From the NCBI GenBank assembly GCA_026120185.1, contig JANUWF010003377.1, positions 1,189,001-1,253,000 of the forward strand: DNA of 64,000 nt, read 5' to 3'. Every line of letters begins with the position of its first letter. Position 1 is the stretch's first letter. The position numbers and the translations under genes were made by a program. Positions 1 through 13,639 of the stretch are shown here, piece after piece. Under the pieces are notes generated by a model that saw only the letters and a program-made list of their open reading frames with translations, did not search any database and was not told the origin of the DNA. This DNA comes from Voacanga thouarsii (lineage: Eukaryota > Streptophyta > Magnoliopsida > Gentianales > Apocynaceae).

Positions 1-462
1 AAATTTGTGCTGTCTTTAGTCAAACTGTTGCCTGAAGAGGATAATCAATTAAGAGGTAACATAAGGCCTTGAAACTGCTTATCCCCAATCAGTTATTCAT
101 GATCAATTATGCATTTAACCAAAATAGTTGAAAATAGCACAAAATGACGAGCACTAGCCCTAAGTGACAAAGCATTCTTTGTCAGAAACAGCTAAATGAC
201 AGATCGAGTGTAACTAATAATGCTAGAGCTTTTATGAGGCAAGATAGTACTTCTAAAGCACAGCAGCTACCCAATTTGATTGTTTGTGTTAAAACTACAG
301 CAGAATTATAATGATTGTAAAGGGTATTTCCAAGATATACAATGATTTTAAATATATATCAGATATAGATTAAAAGAAATTGAAAAATTAGACCTCATAT
401 GAGAAATAACTAGGTGGAACTTTTTGAAAAAACTAAAGAGGAAGTAGATTTCTAGAATATTA
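1..462. other. Remainder of HSP70-17 intron 7 at the window edge
   Basis: AT-rich sequence continuing the intron that starts at 795 on the minus strand. I could find no reading frame matching the missing C-terminal part of the protein, so the next exon is taken to lie outside the window. Confidence 0.5.
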
Positions 463-780
463 CTCCCTCCGTCCCTATTTATTTGTCACAATTAACTACT
501 TCACACAATTTAAGAAAAATTAGTTAGTCTCTTAAATGCATACAACTTTGTTTATACATTCCAAAAGTACCATTGGATTTAATGTTCTCCACAATTATTT
601 TCTTACTTTGTTTGCTCAACTCTCTCTCTAAAGTTATGACACTCTCATTTTCCAAAGCTATTTAATACAAGGGTATAGCAGTAAACTTAATATTAATGAC
701 ACCTAAATTTTTTCAATGTGACAGATTAAAAGGAACACCAAAACTTTTCATTTGTGACAGATAAATAGGGACGGAGGGAA
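463..780. mobile_element. Mariner-type MITE (Stowaway-like) in HSP70-17 intron 7
   Basis: The ends are inverted repeats. The left begins CTCCCTCCGTCCCTATTTAT, and the reverse complement of the right begins TTCCCTCCGTCCCTATTTAT. Both sides are flanked by TA (461-462 and 781-782), the target duplication of Tc1/mariner elements. The element is 318 bp and has no coding capacity. Its right end lies 13 bases from the splice donor of exon 7, so it occupies almost the very start of the intron without changing the donor itself. Confidence 0.9.
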
Positions 781-795
781 TATCATTTTTCAAAC

Positions 796-3700
796 CTTTT
801 CTCTTGTGGTATATATGTATCCTTCCAAGTTATTTTTCAACTCTGCAGTTCTTTTCCTCTCTTCATCCCTTTTGTCCAACGTTTCCAGCTTACGTTTAGC
901 TTCAATAAAAGATTCTTCTGAAAGAGACATTGCTGGCCCAGTTGTCTTTTCAATAATCTGCAACTACACACAGGTTAGTCCTTGAAACTGGAAAGGAACT
1001 GAAACCACCTCGCCACATAAAACAGAGCATAATGACAATTGGGAACAAGTTTCAACACCTTCAATGAAACTCGGAAAGTACGCTTCTTCAATTTCTTTTC
1101 CATACCAAGATCTGCCACATTATTATCATTTGTAGCGGAATCTGATGTACTATTACCATCATCCATCTGTAACTTGTCATCACTGCTTTCTTCTGAGGCA
1201 TTCTTAGGACCACTTTCAAGTGATATGTTGGCAGTAGAAGAGGTTGAGTTAGCCACTGTGACATTTTTTCGTGGAACTTCTACCCATTCTGTTATCTCAA
1301 TAACAGCATCAGCTCGGTCCAATGTAAATGTCCCACTCCTACTGAGAGAGAAATGTAGGTTTGCCTTAATTGGAGAAGAAAGATTTCGTGAAGAATACCT
1401 GAAATCCAATGGTACAAAAGTTAGTGGTAGCGAAGAGAAAACACCGCTTGTGAAACAGATTGCATGGGAAACCAACACAGGGTCCATTTTATCAGGTGCT
1501 TACTTTTCACTGGCCTCAGTAAGACCAGAGACAGCATATTGAGCAAATGTCACTGAAGAAGCACCAGGGGGTACCAAATCTTCACTCTCATAAGCAAGTG
1601 AAACATCAAAATCTTTGCCATGAATAATGGATCTAAACATCTACAAAGAAATGGGAGAAATTAACAATAATGAAAGAATTCTATTAAAAATTCTGAACAC
1701 ATGTATGACAATATGTAACAGCAAAGTCCAATTGGGGAATGACTAACCTTACTGGGCAGCTTTTTTGTTCGCGGTACGATCAATTGTCTAGTGTTTTCAT
1801 CTCTTACAAGATCAGGACCATCTAAACTAAGAAAAAATCCATATGTAGAACCATCAATCATCCCTAGTTTACGATTTAATTTGATTCCATCACTCAAATT
1901 TGCAGCGTGTAATGAGGCACCAAGAACAATAGCTTCATCAGCATCCAAATGCTTATCCAGCTCTTTCTTCCCTAGGAATTCCTGAAGCTTGGCCTGTAAA
2001 AGAAAATCAAGAATAGTTGAGTTCATGATTCTTATTGCAAAGCACCAGGCAGTAACTGTTGGAGGATTACCGTTTGAAAAATACCCAAACAGACATCCAA
2101 AGCCTCCCTCGAATATCTAAATTGGTCAAGTATGCCTGTGTCTATTCTATGTTTGCTAAATATCAATCAAACAACCCTTTTTCCTAGAGTTTGAAGAAGG
2201 AGGCGGTTTTTACTTGCCCGCAGCACATTGATATGGTGGTGCAACACCCTAACTCTTTATTTTATCTTCAACTTTTCTTTCTTCTTAGCTAATACAAACA
2301 TGATAATCATAGCTGCTCAATGCAAAGGGCAGCCATCGAATTAAAAAAAAAAAAAAGGCCACAAAAGAATAACCTAATGTGCTGCTGTAGGAAACATCCA
2401 TTTTTTCTTTTTTCCTTTTTCCCCTTTTGATTAGTTAATTTATGCAATTCTTTCTTTCTTTCTTACTTTATTTATTTATTTTGGGGGGGGGTGTTGGGGG
2501 TGGTTTGGTGTACCTTTCCTGTTGCCTACAGTTCCTTTTACCAAACTTCTGCCTCTATAGGATTCCTAGCGCAGCCTTTGCAAATTCCAATTGGGTATAG
2601 TTCAATGAATCAAATATCGAAAAAGGCATTTCATGTGAAGTGGTGATTGCTGCACGTAGAATAATCTTTGCACAAATGCTATGCACAAACATTCCTTGCT
2701 TCTAATAACTTATTTCCTTTACCCATTGGAGGTACACACCCATGTACATATGCAACTCACTGGAAAAGCTAACACTAACAAACGAAGTCAGGCAAAGACC
2801 CCCTAATTGTACAAATCTAGTTACCAACACACCAATTCTATCAGCCATGCAAAGACCAACCACTCATTTGTTCTAGGTTTTACGGTTAGAACCCAGAGTA
2901 AAAACCGGTATCAATACACTAATCCTTTGTCTGTTCTGCATTTGCTCTTCTCATTTTGGCTGTAGCTTTTTGCTTGTCACAATTCTTTCATGCAGGAACA
3001 GTCAAGGGATTAGTATTTGTAAAACTACAATTAAGTTTGAACATGCAGGCACTCCCACCATTTGGTTGAATGATAATTGTGCGCAAAAGAAAAATCCAAA
3101 ACTAAACTTTTCTAAAAGTATTGTTTTACTTCTAAAAAGGTCCTGATCAATAGCCTATCAGATACTTAAAATATGGGGTCTAATTTATGTTTATTACTAA
3201 AAAAGAAAAAGTGAAACAAAACTGACCTGCAACTTTGGCACCCTTGTGGCACCTCCAATCAATTCTACAGCATATATATCATCAGTTCTCAGACCAGAAC
3301 GTTCAAGAACTTCTTTTAATGGAATCAGTGCTTTCTCCCACAGGTCATCACAAAGCTCTTCAAACTTCTCACGGGTTATTGTGCTCCTGGGAAGAAGGTT
3401 ATATTTCCATTGAGTGAAGAAAAGTATAAATCAGCCACAACTTGCTAGTGAACATGTGGCAGCATGTAAATTTTCAACATGATGGATTATGGATACAGAA
3501 ATGCACACAAATTATACTCATTTCTCCCTCCACACTATTACATACATATCATAAGAGTGAGGATGAATAGGAAAATAAACAGAAAAAGTAAATTATTATA
3601 GCATTCAAAGTCAAGAAGAGCTAAACCTCATAAGCAGGAAATCCCAAGAAACCACCAAATCAATCAGCATACTGCAACTAAATCAGAAATCAACTAATGC

Positions 3701-6062
3701 AAGATGAAGATTTTCATCACATTTGTTCCTCAAGAATAAAAGTTTACATCTCATCTGATTTACATCAAGAAAAATAAGAAAACTAGCTCAACAACCTACA
3801 AGAAACATAAAATATTTATAGAGATAATAAAGAATCCACAAAACTTACCGTATCACATGGCAGCCTAATAACATCAAAGTTGAATCTTAAAAACATCAAA
3901 TTTAGTTTTTAAGGTTTCCCTGGTGTAATCACGTGGCAGCCTAAAACATCAAAGTTGAATCTTAAAAATCCTCAAACAAAAATGAAAAATTTCCTTTTCA
4001 TTCACTTAATGACTTCAATGAACTAATAAAACATATACATACATCTTTATATGTAAATGTAATCATTGAATCAAGTTCATTCCACTCATTTTCATATGTT
4101 AAATTTCAAAGGTAGTAAAGTTTCAGGATATTGCAGTTTTAACACTTCAATAGCAAAGTAGCAGGTATCAATTTCTATTTCACCCATCCTGAATTTTCAA
4201 TTTCTAACCATTAACAAGTAACTCCTTTTGTTTTCCATTAAACCCCACCTTATCTTCATGGTTTTCAGGAAACATTTACTTTGGTAATAAGCTTCTAGGT
4301 GATTTTATCCTTTAGAAACGCAACAAAAAGACTACACTCATGAAAGAGCAAAAGAAAAGAAAGAGGTGTCTCAGTGAGGAATTAGCAAAATAGAGCTAGG
4401 TAATGAATATCACTGCACTCAAACTTACCTGAAATCACGATCATCATAAAGTGACTCAACTGAAATTGGAGCCACTGTGTTTGCACTAAGAATTTCTTTG
4501 GTACGTTTAACCTGCTTCTTCAATTTGGCCATTGCCTTCGGTGATGTCCTCACATCAAATCCAGTACCAAGCTGTTTATTGAACTCATCTGCAAAGTATT
4601 CCACCAACCTTAATTCCATATCTTGACCTCCAAGTTCAGCATCCCATCTAACCTCCTTAACCTGTAACAGCCCTCACACATTAAAATTTTTTTAGCATAA
4701 CTTCCAAACTTGAGCAAAAAACATATACTATTTTATGCTAGTAAACCAACCAGTGCCCAAGGGAATGAGTTCCAGAATACAAGGAAACTTTGTGGATAAG
4801 TAGTCATGAAAACTCTAGCAAGCATTTCATTACAGATATGCACAAATAATGCTAAGCAGCTAAGGTTTAGTTCATTCCTTCTCTCCAGCAGTAGAACTCC
4901 ACGTGAATAGATAAAGCCTTTTTTATAGCAATCCTTTTTTGTCTTCCTTGGAAAATGACTCACTTAATGGTAGGGAGGAAAAAAAGGAGGGAAAAAAAGA
5001 CAATGCTTTCAATCACTACCAAGGGATTAATGACGTCTGCTTGTGTTCTATCTTCTCCCTTTTATTGAGGCCCTATGCTATCTATGAAATGCCACTATTA
5101 CGAATGCATGATCATAGTAAACCCTTGTTTACAAAATTAGGCAAAAAGTATAAATATCCTGTAAAGTTCGGGGAAATCCATAAGAATATATGGAATATAC
5201 AAAATGAACTCAATAATATCTGATAGTACACTTAAAATTAAGATTGATGTAATATTCTAATCAAGGGATTCAAAAGAAGTACCTGAAATTGGTTAACAGC
5301 CACGGTCTTCCCAAACTCTTTTGCATTGTAAGCCGAAAAATAGACAAGTGCAGCATAAGTACTGCTAGCCCCCATATCATAGAAGATCACATGCCTGGAC
5401 TCGTTTGAAAAATCCTTATCAATCCCGTACTGCAACGCAGCCCCAGAATGCTCATTGACCAAAGCCAGCACATTAATGCCCGCCAACTCCGCAGCAGCCA
5501 ATAAACCCTTCCTCTCCGGCACACCCATGTACGGTGGCACAGTAATTACACAATCCTTCACATTGCCCTTCACGTGCGTCTCGGCCAAGCCCACGGCATA
5601 CTTCAACAGCATCGCCACCATCTCCTCCGCCGTATAATTCCCATTCTCCTCCCCCGTCTCAAACACAGCCACACCCCTAGAACTGTCGGGGGCAATCTGG
5701 TGACTCAAATACAAAGACTGGAGAGCTTTCTGGGCGAGTTCGTAGGGTTTGGCGATAAATTCTCGAAGATGAGAATATACTTTTGTAGGGTAGCGAGCGA
5801 CAAGATTGGAAGCTTCTTCACCGATCAACCGATTGCCGGAGTGAAATGCGACGAGAGACGGAGTCTTGCGTTTGGACATTTCGTTAATCGCGATGGAGAT
5901 TGGGACTTGTCCTGGTTTGAGATTAACCACGGCAACTTTCAGCCATTCCGAGCCTAGATCTATGCTGCATACTGCCGATTGCGAAGGCAAAGGACACAGT
6001 AAGAGCAAAGATAACAGTATCCCTAACCGGAATAAGATCGCCTCCCACTTTCTCTTCGCCAT
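796..6062 (-). CDS. HSP70-17: HSP70-17-like ER chaperone (HYOU1/GRP170 type), partial, exons 1-7
   Basis: Large HSP70-family protein of the ER lumen, expected to assist folding and to act as a nucleotide-exchange partner of BiP. Exons on the minus strand: 5283-6062, 4429-4661, 3227-3386, 1748-1993, 1504-1640, 1059-1398 and 796-957. All introns are GT-AG and phases join without a break, giving 686 residues. The start at 6062 is preferred over an in-frame ATG 33 bases upstream because a hydrophobic signal peptide (about residues 1-30) follows directly. Nucleotide-binding motifs are IDLGSEW (34-40), YDMGASSTYAAL (228-239) and IGGATRVPKLQ (381-391). The acidic linker and the start of the alpha-helical C-terminal domain follow. 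Family members are about 870 residues, so roughly 180 residues including any ER-retention tail lie left of position 1. No stop or frameshift is seen, so the gene looks intact. Confidence 0.93.
3852..3968. repeat. Short direct repeat within HSP70-17 intron 2
   Basis: A stretch of about 40 bases (3852-3893) recurs nearly unchanged at 3928-3968, with a GGCAGCCTAA...CATCAAAGTTGAATC core in both. It looks like a local slippage or unequal-exchange duplication with no coding meaning. Confidence 0.75.
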
Positions 6063-6163
6063 TACTGAAAGAATTGAACTGAGAGCTCCAATCAATCAAT
6101 GGGGAACAAGATTTGAGAGCGGTTGACGGGAGGAAGAAGGACAAGGATGGCGGACAGAGAAGG

Positions 6164-6229
6164 TATTTATAGTGGGCGGGTCGAGGTGGAAAGTGTGAGG
6201 AAATTTGGCGAATGGGAGGAGAACACGTG
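6164..6229 (-). promoter_or_regulatory. Putative HSP70-17 core promoter: TATA box and upstream G-box
   Basis: On the minus strand TATAAATA lies at 6171-6164, about 100 bases before the start codon. A palindromic CACGTG with CC in front lies at 6224-6229, about 55 bases further upstream. ACGT-core sites of this kind are bound by plant bZIP factors, including those of the ER-stress response. A canonical ERSE (CCAAT-N-CCACG) was looked for and not seen, so an ER-stress link is inference. Confidence 0.5.
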
Positions 6230-6299
6230 GAGAACAGCACAGGTGGACGAATTTGAAAGGAGGGTTGCGTTGGTCGTCGTAGATCTTACGTCTGAGCAG

Positions 6300-7408
6300 T
6301 TTCTAGTAGTACCTGATTCTCCCGAACCTTTTAAATTATTACTGCGTTTTTTAAACCACATTTTTTTTTATATTTCAAATTTAATACTCTTTCCATTCTA
6401 ACTAAATTAACAGTATAAATTAACAATATTAATACAAAATTTTATGTAAAAATAAAAATTATAATATAATAAAAATAAAAAATAGATAAGTTTCATAAAG
6501 TTTTATATCAAATTTAAATATATAAAAATAATATATGAAGAATATATTGATTATATATGATATATAATATATTAAAATATGTCTTTTAAGGAAAACTTTA
6601 ATTCTTTTAAAACATCATAAAATAGTAAATATGTCAATTTGGTTGAGACGGAAGAAGTAAATAGATAGGACATGAATTAAATTTAATAAATAGATAGAAT
6701 ATAAATTAAAACAAAAAGTTACCCCGTGTTATAGATAAATATTTTTTAACTAATTAAATTAGTATTTTATTATTTTTATAATCCAAATTTTAACCTCAGT
6801 TTACTAATTATCATAAGTTTTAAAAATATTAAATTTAGGCATCTTTTATTTAAAGTCTTGTTTGATAATCTAATTAAATATTTAAAATTAATTAATTAAG
6901 TACTTATTTCATTAGGTGTGTCTGATAACGGATAATATTAAGTGCATAATTAATTAAGCGTGTCTGATAATATATTTTTTATTTGCACTTAATTGATTAA
7001 GACTTACTAAAATATTGTTATAAATTTTAAGGAAATGAAAGTTACTTAAGTTTCTGAATATGTTAAATACTTATATAATTATTAAAATTATTTTATATTT
7101 AATCTAGATTATAATAAAAATAATTTAGATTTTAGATTCAAACTTTCAGTCTTCAGTAGTTAAATATTTAGATTTTAATTTTATCAAACGAGCCCTAAGT
7201 CTACTCCTTAATCAATTAATATTTTGTATTTGGACATAAAAATCATACTCCTCCAATTCTAACACTAATTAACATACTTAAAATTTTTAGATTAATTATC
7301 CTAATAATTACTTAAGTATGTATTACTAATCATAACCTTTCTTTCTGTGCTTTGTTATTAATGATTAAATTTTCATTAATTAACATGATTTTAAATGTAT
7401 AAAATTAG

Positions 7409-7457
<49 letters not shown>

Positions 7458-7960
7458 CTTATTCTTATGTTGGCAATCAAACAGGTCAGTAAGATAGGTG
7501 CAATATCAAGATATATATTAATCAATATTTTAGTCTTCAAACTTTAATTTTACCAAACGAGCCCTTAGATTAAAGATAGGAGCATTTTTTCACTTACTTT
7601 TGCATTTTCAATTTTAAAATTGCATAAAAATTTGATTTCAAAAAACATACAAAATAATATATTAACATTATGTGAATAAATATTTTGTATAATAAAAAAT
7701 TCTTCGAACTCAATTTAATTTCATTCTCAATTCCAAAAAAAGTTCTCTCGTTTTTCAAAAAGAGTACCTAGCATTGGGACCCATTAGTCGACTAGTCCTA
7801 GCCCATTTGGACCTAGAAAGAGATCTAGCCCGTGCTACTCTAGCATGAATCTAGGCCAAGAATTTAAAATTCTAACTTGGCTAAAGGCCTGTTTGATAAA
7901 ACTGAAATATGAAGATTGAAATTTGAATACTTGAGTATTTGATAGGAATCTTCCTAAGTA
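6300..7960. other. AT-rich intergenic DNA with degraded MITE-like ends
   Basis: No gene seen. Several blocks carry ends of the form TTTATCAAACGAGCCCTAA or its inverse (GTTTGATAA), near 6851, 7178-7198, 7547-7566 and 7886. This is the pattern of nested non-autonomous hAT-type elements. The best pair is 6851 with 7198, but no 8-bp target duplication is preserved. The same end recurs near 28,935. Confidence 0.4.
7411..7454. repeat. (AT)n microsatellite
   Basis: Uninterrupted AT dinucleotide run of 22 units. Confidence 0.95.
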
Positions 7961-9130
7961 TCATGGCATATCTAAAGAAGGAGGATGTAAGATCAAATCT
8001 CAATCCATGACATTATGGAAATCATCAAGAATCAAATACTTTCATGAATAGCCAAAAGTCAAGAGGATGGTAAAGAAATAGATTGTGAAAGGAGCATCAA
8101 AACAAACCAAATGCACCTAACAATTCATGTGGAAGATTAAGGAGATTCAAGGGAAGGCATTGGAGTTCAAAGGAATAAGGTTTGGGGTACAAAGAAAAAA
8201 AAGGGAATGAAGGTAGCAAGGAAGGTCACAGTGGCCAAAGAAGGGCAACAAAGCAACCAATGAGCAAGCGATGCTGCTTGTCTTGAGGTGAGTAGCACCG
8301 CTTGGAGTAGCCTAGAAGCCATTTGAAAATCAGTGATCAAGTAGTGGCGCATAGTCTAGGTCAAGCGGTACTGCTTAGTGTCATCCTTGTTGAAGGCATA
8401 TTATTCTTTTTGTTGTTTAGCTTTAATTGATTCCACTTTTAATTTTTACATTTTGCCCAAGTGTTAGGGCTTCAAAAGACATAGTGCATCTAATGGTTGA
8501 GATTACATATCAAATTAGTTAGGATATGTTGCCTATAAATATGGCATTATAACACTTGTAATAGAACCTGGTTAATATTTGGAGAATAAAAAAAATTCAC
8601 TTTGTGAGCTTTTCTTTTTGATTTTTTTCCATAAACACTAAGACCATCTTGGAGTTCTAATCCTTACCTTAGATTAAGTCTCTACACCACTAAGAAGACA
8701 TCAATTAACTTTCTAATTGGGGTCCTAGAGACATAAATCCTCTAAGATTACTCTTAGGAGACCAATTGATTGCCCAAAGCTTCTATCCAAACTATTCTTG
8801 ACTTCTTGCTAGGTTGAGGGTGATTGGGAGGTGTTTTAGTTTATTCAATTCAATAGATCGTATGTTCTAAGATCCTTATTGTCCTAGGATTCAAGTATTT
8901 GGGTTGGATATTTGATTGTACTTCAAGTTTTACCAACAAATCCCTATTTTGAATCAACAATTGAGATCTTATTTTACTCATCAATTGAGCCACGAATTTC
9001 AATTCGAAAAGACACCCAAGGAATTCGTATCAAATTCATATTAGAGTTTGGAAAAGTTTTGGTTCTACCTAAAACTTGTTATGCAAGAAAGATCTATGCA
9101 AAAGTAACACAAAACAGAGCATTCTAGATC
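7960..9130 (+). mobile_element. LTR-like region, possibly the 5' LTR of the chromovirus remnant downstream
   Basis: Non-coding sequence arranged like an LTR: a TATA-type motif (CCTATAAATA near 8532), a polyadenylation-like GAATAAA about 55 bases later, then a transcript-like unit. It precedes gag-like coding sequence in the same orientation. No convincing primer-binding site or second LTR copy was found, so the assignment and both borders are uncertain. Confidence 0.3.
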
Positions 9131-9165
9131 TAAGAAAATTGCCTACAAAAGGTCATCGAAACCTT

Positions 9166-9590
9166 TACTACTAGAAAAAAGTTGATAACCAACTGATTAT
9201 TCCGAACAAACTAAGCTTGGTTAGTAATTACTAATAAATTACCAACAAATTCCCAACAAATATAGAAGGTATTTCATTTCAGCTGCTTACTAATAAATTA
9301 CTATATGTGTGTATTCTGTTGGTCATCTATTGATAATATTTTGGTAAATAGGTAGAAAAATACTTATTAACAGATAACGAACAAAATTTGAGTAGTTGGT
9401 AACTATTTCTAATGATAATCATTTGGTAATAGGGACAACATGTGTTTTCCTACTGATTTACCAACGGAATACCAATTGAAGTGGGTTGTTGATAAATGTT
9501 TCAATTGGTAATACAGTTGGTAATGTGATGGTTAATTTGTTGCCATCAGAATTACCAAGTGAAATATTCGTTGGAAATATATTAAGGGCA
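9166..9590. mobile_element. CACTA (En/Spm-type) transposon end
   Basis: Begins TACTACTAGAAAAAA, one base from the usual CACTACTAGAAA-type terminus. It continues with many copies in both orientations of a subterminal motif related to TTACCAACAAAT / TTGGTAAT. Dense inverted subterminal repeats next to such a terminus are typical of CACTA elements. No transposase and no opposite terminus are visible, so this is a fragment. Confidence 0.55.
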
Positions 9591-9839
9591 AACTATCCTG
9601 GTGACCCTCGAACTATTTTGAAATTCAAGTTTTGCCCTCCAACTTAAAAAAACGTAAAAACGTTATTCGAACTTTTTAATTGTCCATATCTTATCATTTC
9701 GCAAGTTGACCAAAAGTCAACCTTCCAATCCGTCAAAACTCAGGGGTAAAACAATCATTTTAAGTTTTATTGGGCACCAAATGCTTTCTTCCAAAAATGG
9801 GCTCTTCTCACATTGTAAAAGGAAGGAAAATTTCTAAGA

Positions 9840-10620
9840 AGAACAACTTCTTGTTAGCTACTATCCTAGGTAAGATTGAAAAATAAGGGAGGAATATCTA
9901 AGACTTGCGAAGAGACTTCACGGAGTTACAAACTAATCAAGGACAAGCTATAAGAAAGCCCTAGGAGAAGAGATGAAGCTAATTATATACCCCCATTTCA
10001 TGCACAATAAGGTGAAGAATAGGATGAGCACTCCCTTGGAAGATTCCAACAAGCTCCCATGAGAGGAGGGAGGCATGGCATGCAAAGAAGAAGAGATAGG
10101 ATGCAAGAAAGGAATGGTGAAAATAATCTAAGAGGATTAGAAAGAGATTTTGAGAAAGTTGATGAATGGAATGAAGGGGAACATAGAGATATCTACGGGG
10201 AACAAAATAGCGAATAGGGCAATTGAGGAGGTAGGAGAGAGGGAAATGAAGAAAAGAGAGAGGGAGAGTTGAATTATATTAAAATGAAAGTATCCACATT
10301 CAATGGAAAGAGTAATCCTGAATCCTATTTTGAGTGGGAAAGTAAGATAGAAATATTCTTTGAGTGCCATACTTATAGTGAAAGATCAAATGTGATGTTA
10401 ACTATTTAAGGATTTTCAGAGTATGCCTTGGTGTGATGGAAGCAAGTTAGTACCAACTAAGACAAATAGGAGTATAACTTGTGGCAACTTAGAACTTGTT
10501 GAAAGACATGATGAGAGTTAGATTTGTCCCTTACTACTATTACAACGACCTCTACCAAAGACTTCAATCCCTAAAGCAAGAGAATAAGAGTGTAGAGGAT
10601 TATCATAAGGATATGGAAGT
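9840..10620 (+). pseudogene. Chromovirus-like Ty3/gypsy gag remnant
   Basis: Plus-strand translation resembles the capsid part of chromoviral gag. A VSTFNGKSNPESYFEWE segment near 10,290-10,340 is followed by FSEYALV and, after stops, by MRVRFVPYYYYNDLYQRL and SVEDYHKDMEV ending at 10,620. Several in-frame stops (for example near 10,408, 10,436 and 10,500) show it cannot be translated through. The reading frame appears to resume at 14,183 beyond an inserted LTR. Confidence 0.75.
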
Positions 10621-13597
10621 TGTAACATCCCTACTAAAGATAACAGAAGCATATCAACACCGAGTGTCGCCCCGTCTAGTTTCCCGGACAAGGGGTCTTT
10701 ACAACGGAAACAACAGAGCAAATACATATATAAGGTCCAGACTCAACAATATCTCACACTGATAGCCACACATATACATATATCAGAGAATTTTATACAT
10801 GCCACCTCTATCTATAACAGAATACAGTACATGATCAAAAGGAAAGCTGTCCAGACCTAAACTACCAACTTTGTGGTATCGTTCTTCTATCCGTAGGTCC
10901 GCTCAGCTCTGGATCCTACAAAAGATAAGTTAAAATACACATGTGAGTGATGAACCACCTAGTGAGTCCCGTGTGTACTAATGCTTTATAAAAGAATAGG
11001 GTACATAAAACTTTTGTGGAATAACATATCATTTATTCACTGGAAACTATTCCAAAACTCTCTAAAGAAGAATTTATCCAAAACTCAATTATTTTTGAAA
11101 TATTTTATTTTATTTTCAAAACATTGTCCTAATTTTCAAATCACAAGCACTTCTCTAACAGAAGGTCGGCCTGTATGCAAAACTCATAATACATCGCCTT
11201 CGGCATCACGATCTTATTGTGCCAGGGATTTCGCCTTACAGTACTCAACCGTGCATTGTCGAATAAGTACACCAACTTGCACGTGTCATCGTATTGAGAC
11301 CGCAACCTCCAGTATTCGATCCGTGTGTCACTGGAAAATCTTTTACTTGCTACCGTAAGCCAGGGATTCCAATCCTGACGTCAATTACCATCGAGACAGT
11401 AAAGGGTTAGAACAATGCCAGGTGTCCAGCCTAGTCCGTGAACAACTCAAATCACAAAGTGCACACAAGGTACGACAATTGTCAAGTTTTAGACGACTAG
11501 CCAGGATGACTCATCTCAATGTCCTATAGTCCTGTTTGGAGTAAAACAATCCCCAAAACTGATCGGGTTATTTGGGATCGTCTATCTCTAACATGAGTTA
11601 GTACAAAGATCAAAATCCTTACTGAGTACTCAACGTCAACAATACTATCTCATTCTGACTGATCAAGCTAGAGGGTTATCTGATCCCGCAAGATTTTCAA
11701 ATCAAAACATTTTTGGGGCAAAACAACACTTTTCAGAATTTGATCCCATTGACTCACAAGTTAGGTTATAATTCACATAGGCTCTGTAGGGCCAATCAAT
11801 TCATTTCATAGGCATATCAGGCTAATAAAATAATTTCAGGGATCAAAAGTCATTTTTTAAAAGTTAATCTCATCACGAGAGATTATTTTTCAAAATCATG
11901 TTGAAACATGATAAAGAGTTTTGTTCACACATCAAAGCATATTTCTAAAAGTATTCGGGTTATTTTCTCCGTACTCGATCATAAAAGTCATTTCTAAAGG
12001 GTATTTATATCATTTTACTCATACCCGATTTCAAAAGACTTTCCGAAAGTATTCGGATCATTTTACCCTTACCCGATTTGAAAAGTATTCACAAAAGTTT
12101 CAATAAGGATATTTCGATCATTTATCAAATACTCGATTCCAAAAGTTTTATAAAACATTCTAATAAGGACATTTGAATCATTTTCTAAATACCCAATTCC
12201 AAAAAAGTTTCCCAACACATTTTCATAAAATGTTCCAATAACGGTATTCCAGTCAATTTATGAATACCCAATTTCAAAAATTATCATTTTTTGAAAATCT
12301 CAAATATTTAATCTAAAAGGACTAAATTCACAAAATTTATACTTTAATCATCCATTAAGGTTTCCAAGCCAATAATGAAGTTCATTCAAGACTAAAATGG
12401 CATAAAACAAATCTTGTTCAGATAAACCTTAAACATATTCAAGGATTTCCAAAATGGTATATAACATAGTATTTCATGGAAAAACAAAGCACACTAGCTT
12501 TAGAAAGAGTTTTAAAAATCCAAGGAACTCACCCCGTGTCCTAAGTAACCATTTCCGTTCAAGGCCGTTTAATCACCGTCTCTACCGTTTTCGACATTCC
12601 ATTAGCCGTTTATCACTAAACCTACACCAAATATCATTTTCGGGTCAATTCGTATTCGGCCGAAAAATAGTCGACGATTAACCGACATTTAACTGACGGT
12701 TAAGAAAAACATTCAACCTTCGTTCACGTCATTTTTTTGTTGTTTGTTCGATTCTTTTGTTTTTCTTTTTCCACATCCTTTCTTCCTTCATAAACAAGGG
12801 ATTCACTTCATATTTCCCCAATTATTTCATCCAAGATCACACAATTAATCATCCTTAAATTCGTCTATATTCCAAGCAAAATTTTAAAATTTTGCTACTT
12901 TGACGTATGATTTTGTTGCAGACATAACTTTCAATCCACAACTCCGTTTTGGCTATATGATATACCAAAACAATCATAAGACTCTTAAATTTAATTTGTA
13001 CAATCCTTTTTCCAAAATTCTGGTTCTTGAGGTACAGTAATGGGCAAAAATAGCCCTAATAATTTTACCTCATTTTTACTATTCATGCTTTCTTTTGTCC
13101 TCCTTTAATCTTTAACACTTTAGAACCATTAATTCATTCAATTCTTCTTCAAATTATCTTTAATTCTAAATTTTTAGATTTTTAATAGCCCACAAAAGCC
13201 ACACTAATTCAATACAAATTTATCTTTTTTAATAAAAACCTAATATAATCCATTTTTCCAACCAAGTAAATTCCATTTTTACTCTATTTTGATCATCACC
13301 TCTTCAATTGAAAATAAGCCTTCAAACTACCATAATTATTCAGTTCTTTCTCACACAAAATATTATTCAAAGGCCCTTAGGCAGTCGGCATATATACAAG
13401 CATATATAAAGTTCATACATAAAAATTTACAAACCCTGAGTTTGATCCGAAATCAATACATGAAAGTCATATTTTTATGTTAAAATTCACATTATCATAA
13501 TCATCATTCACCCAACAATAACTTTAATTCAAGTAAGGTAGGGTTTTACCTTATATTTGAGGTTATTTGGTGTGATTTTGCTCCAAGAACACAAAAA

Positions 13598-13639
<42 letters not shown>

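Noticed and set aside
1039..1542. 167-residue plus-strand frame
   Set aside because: It is antisense to HSP70-17 exons 5 and 6, and the sense strand has family motifs and splice sites.
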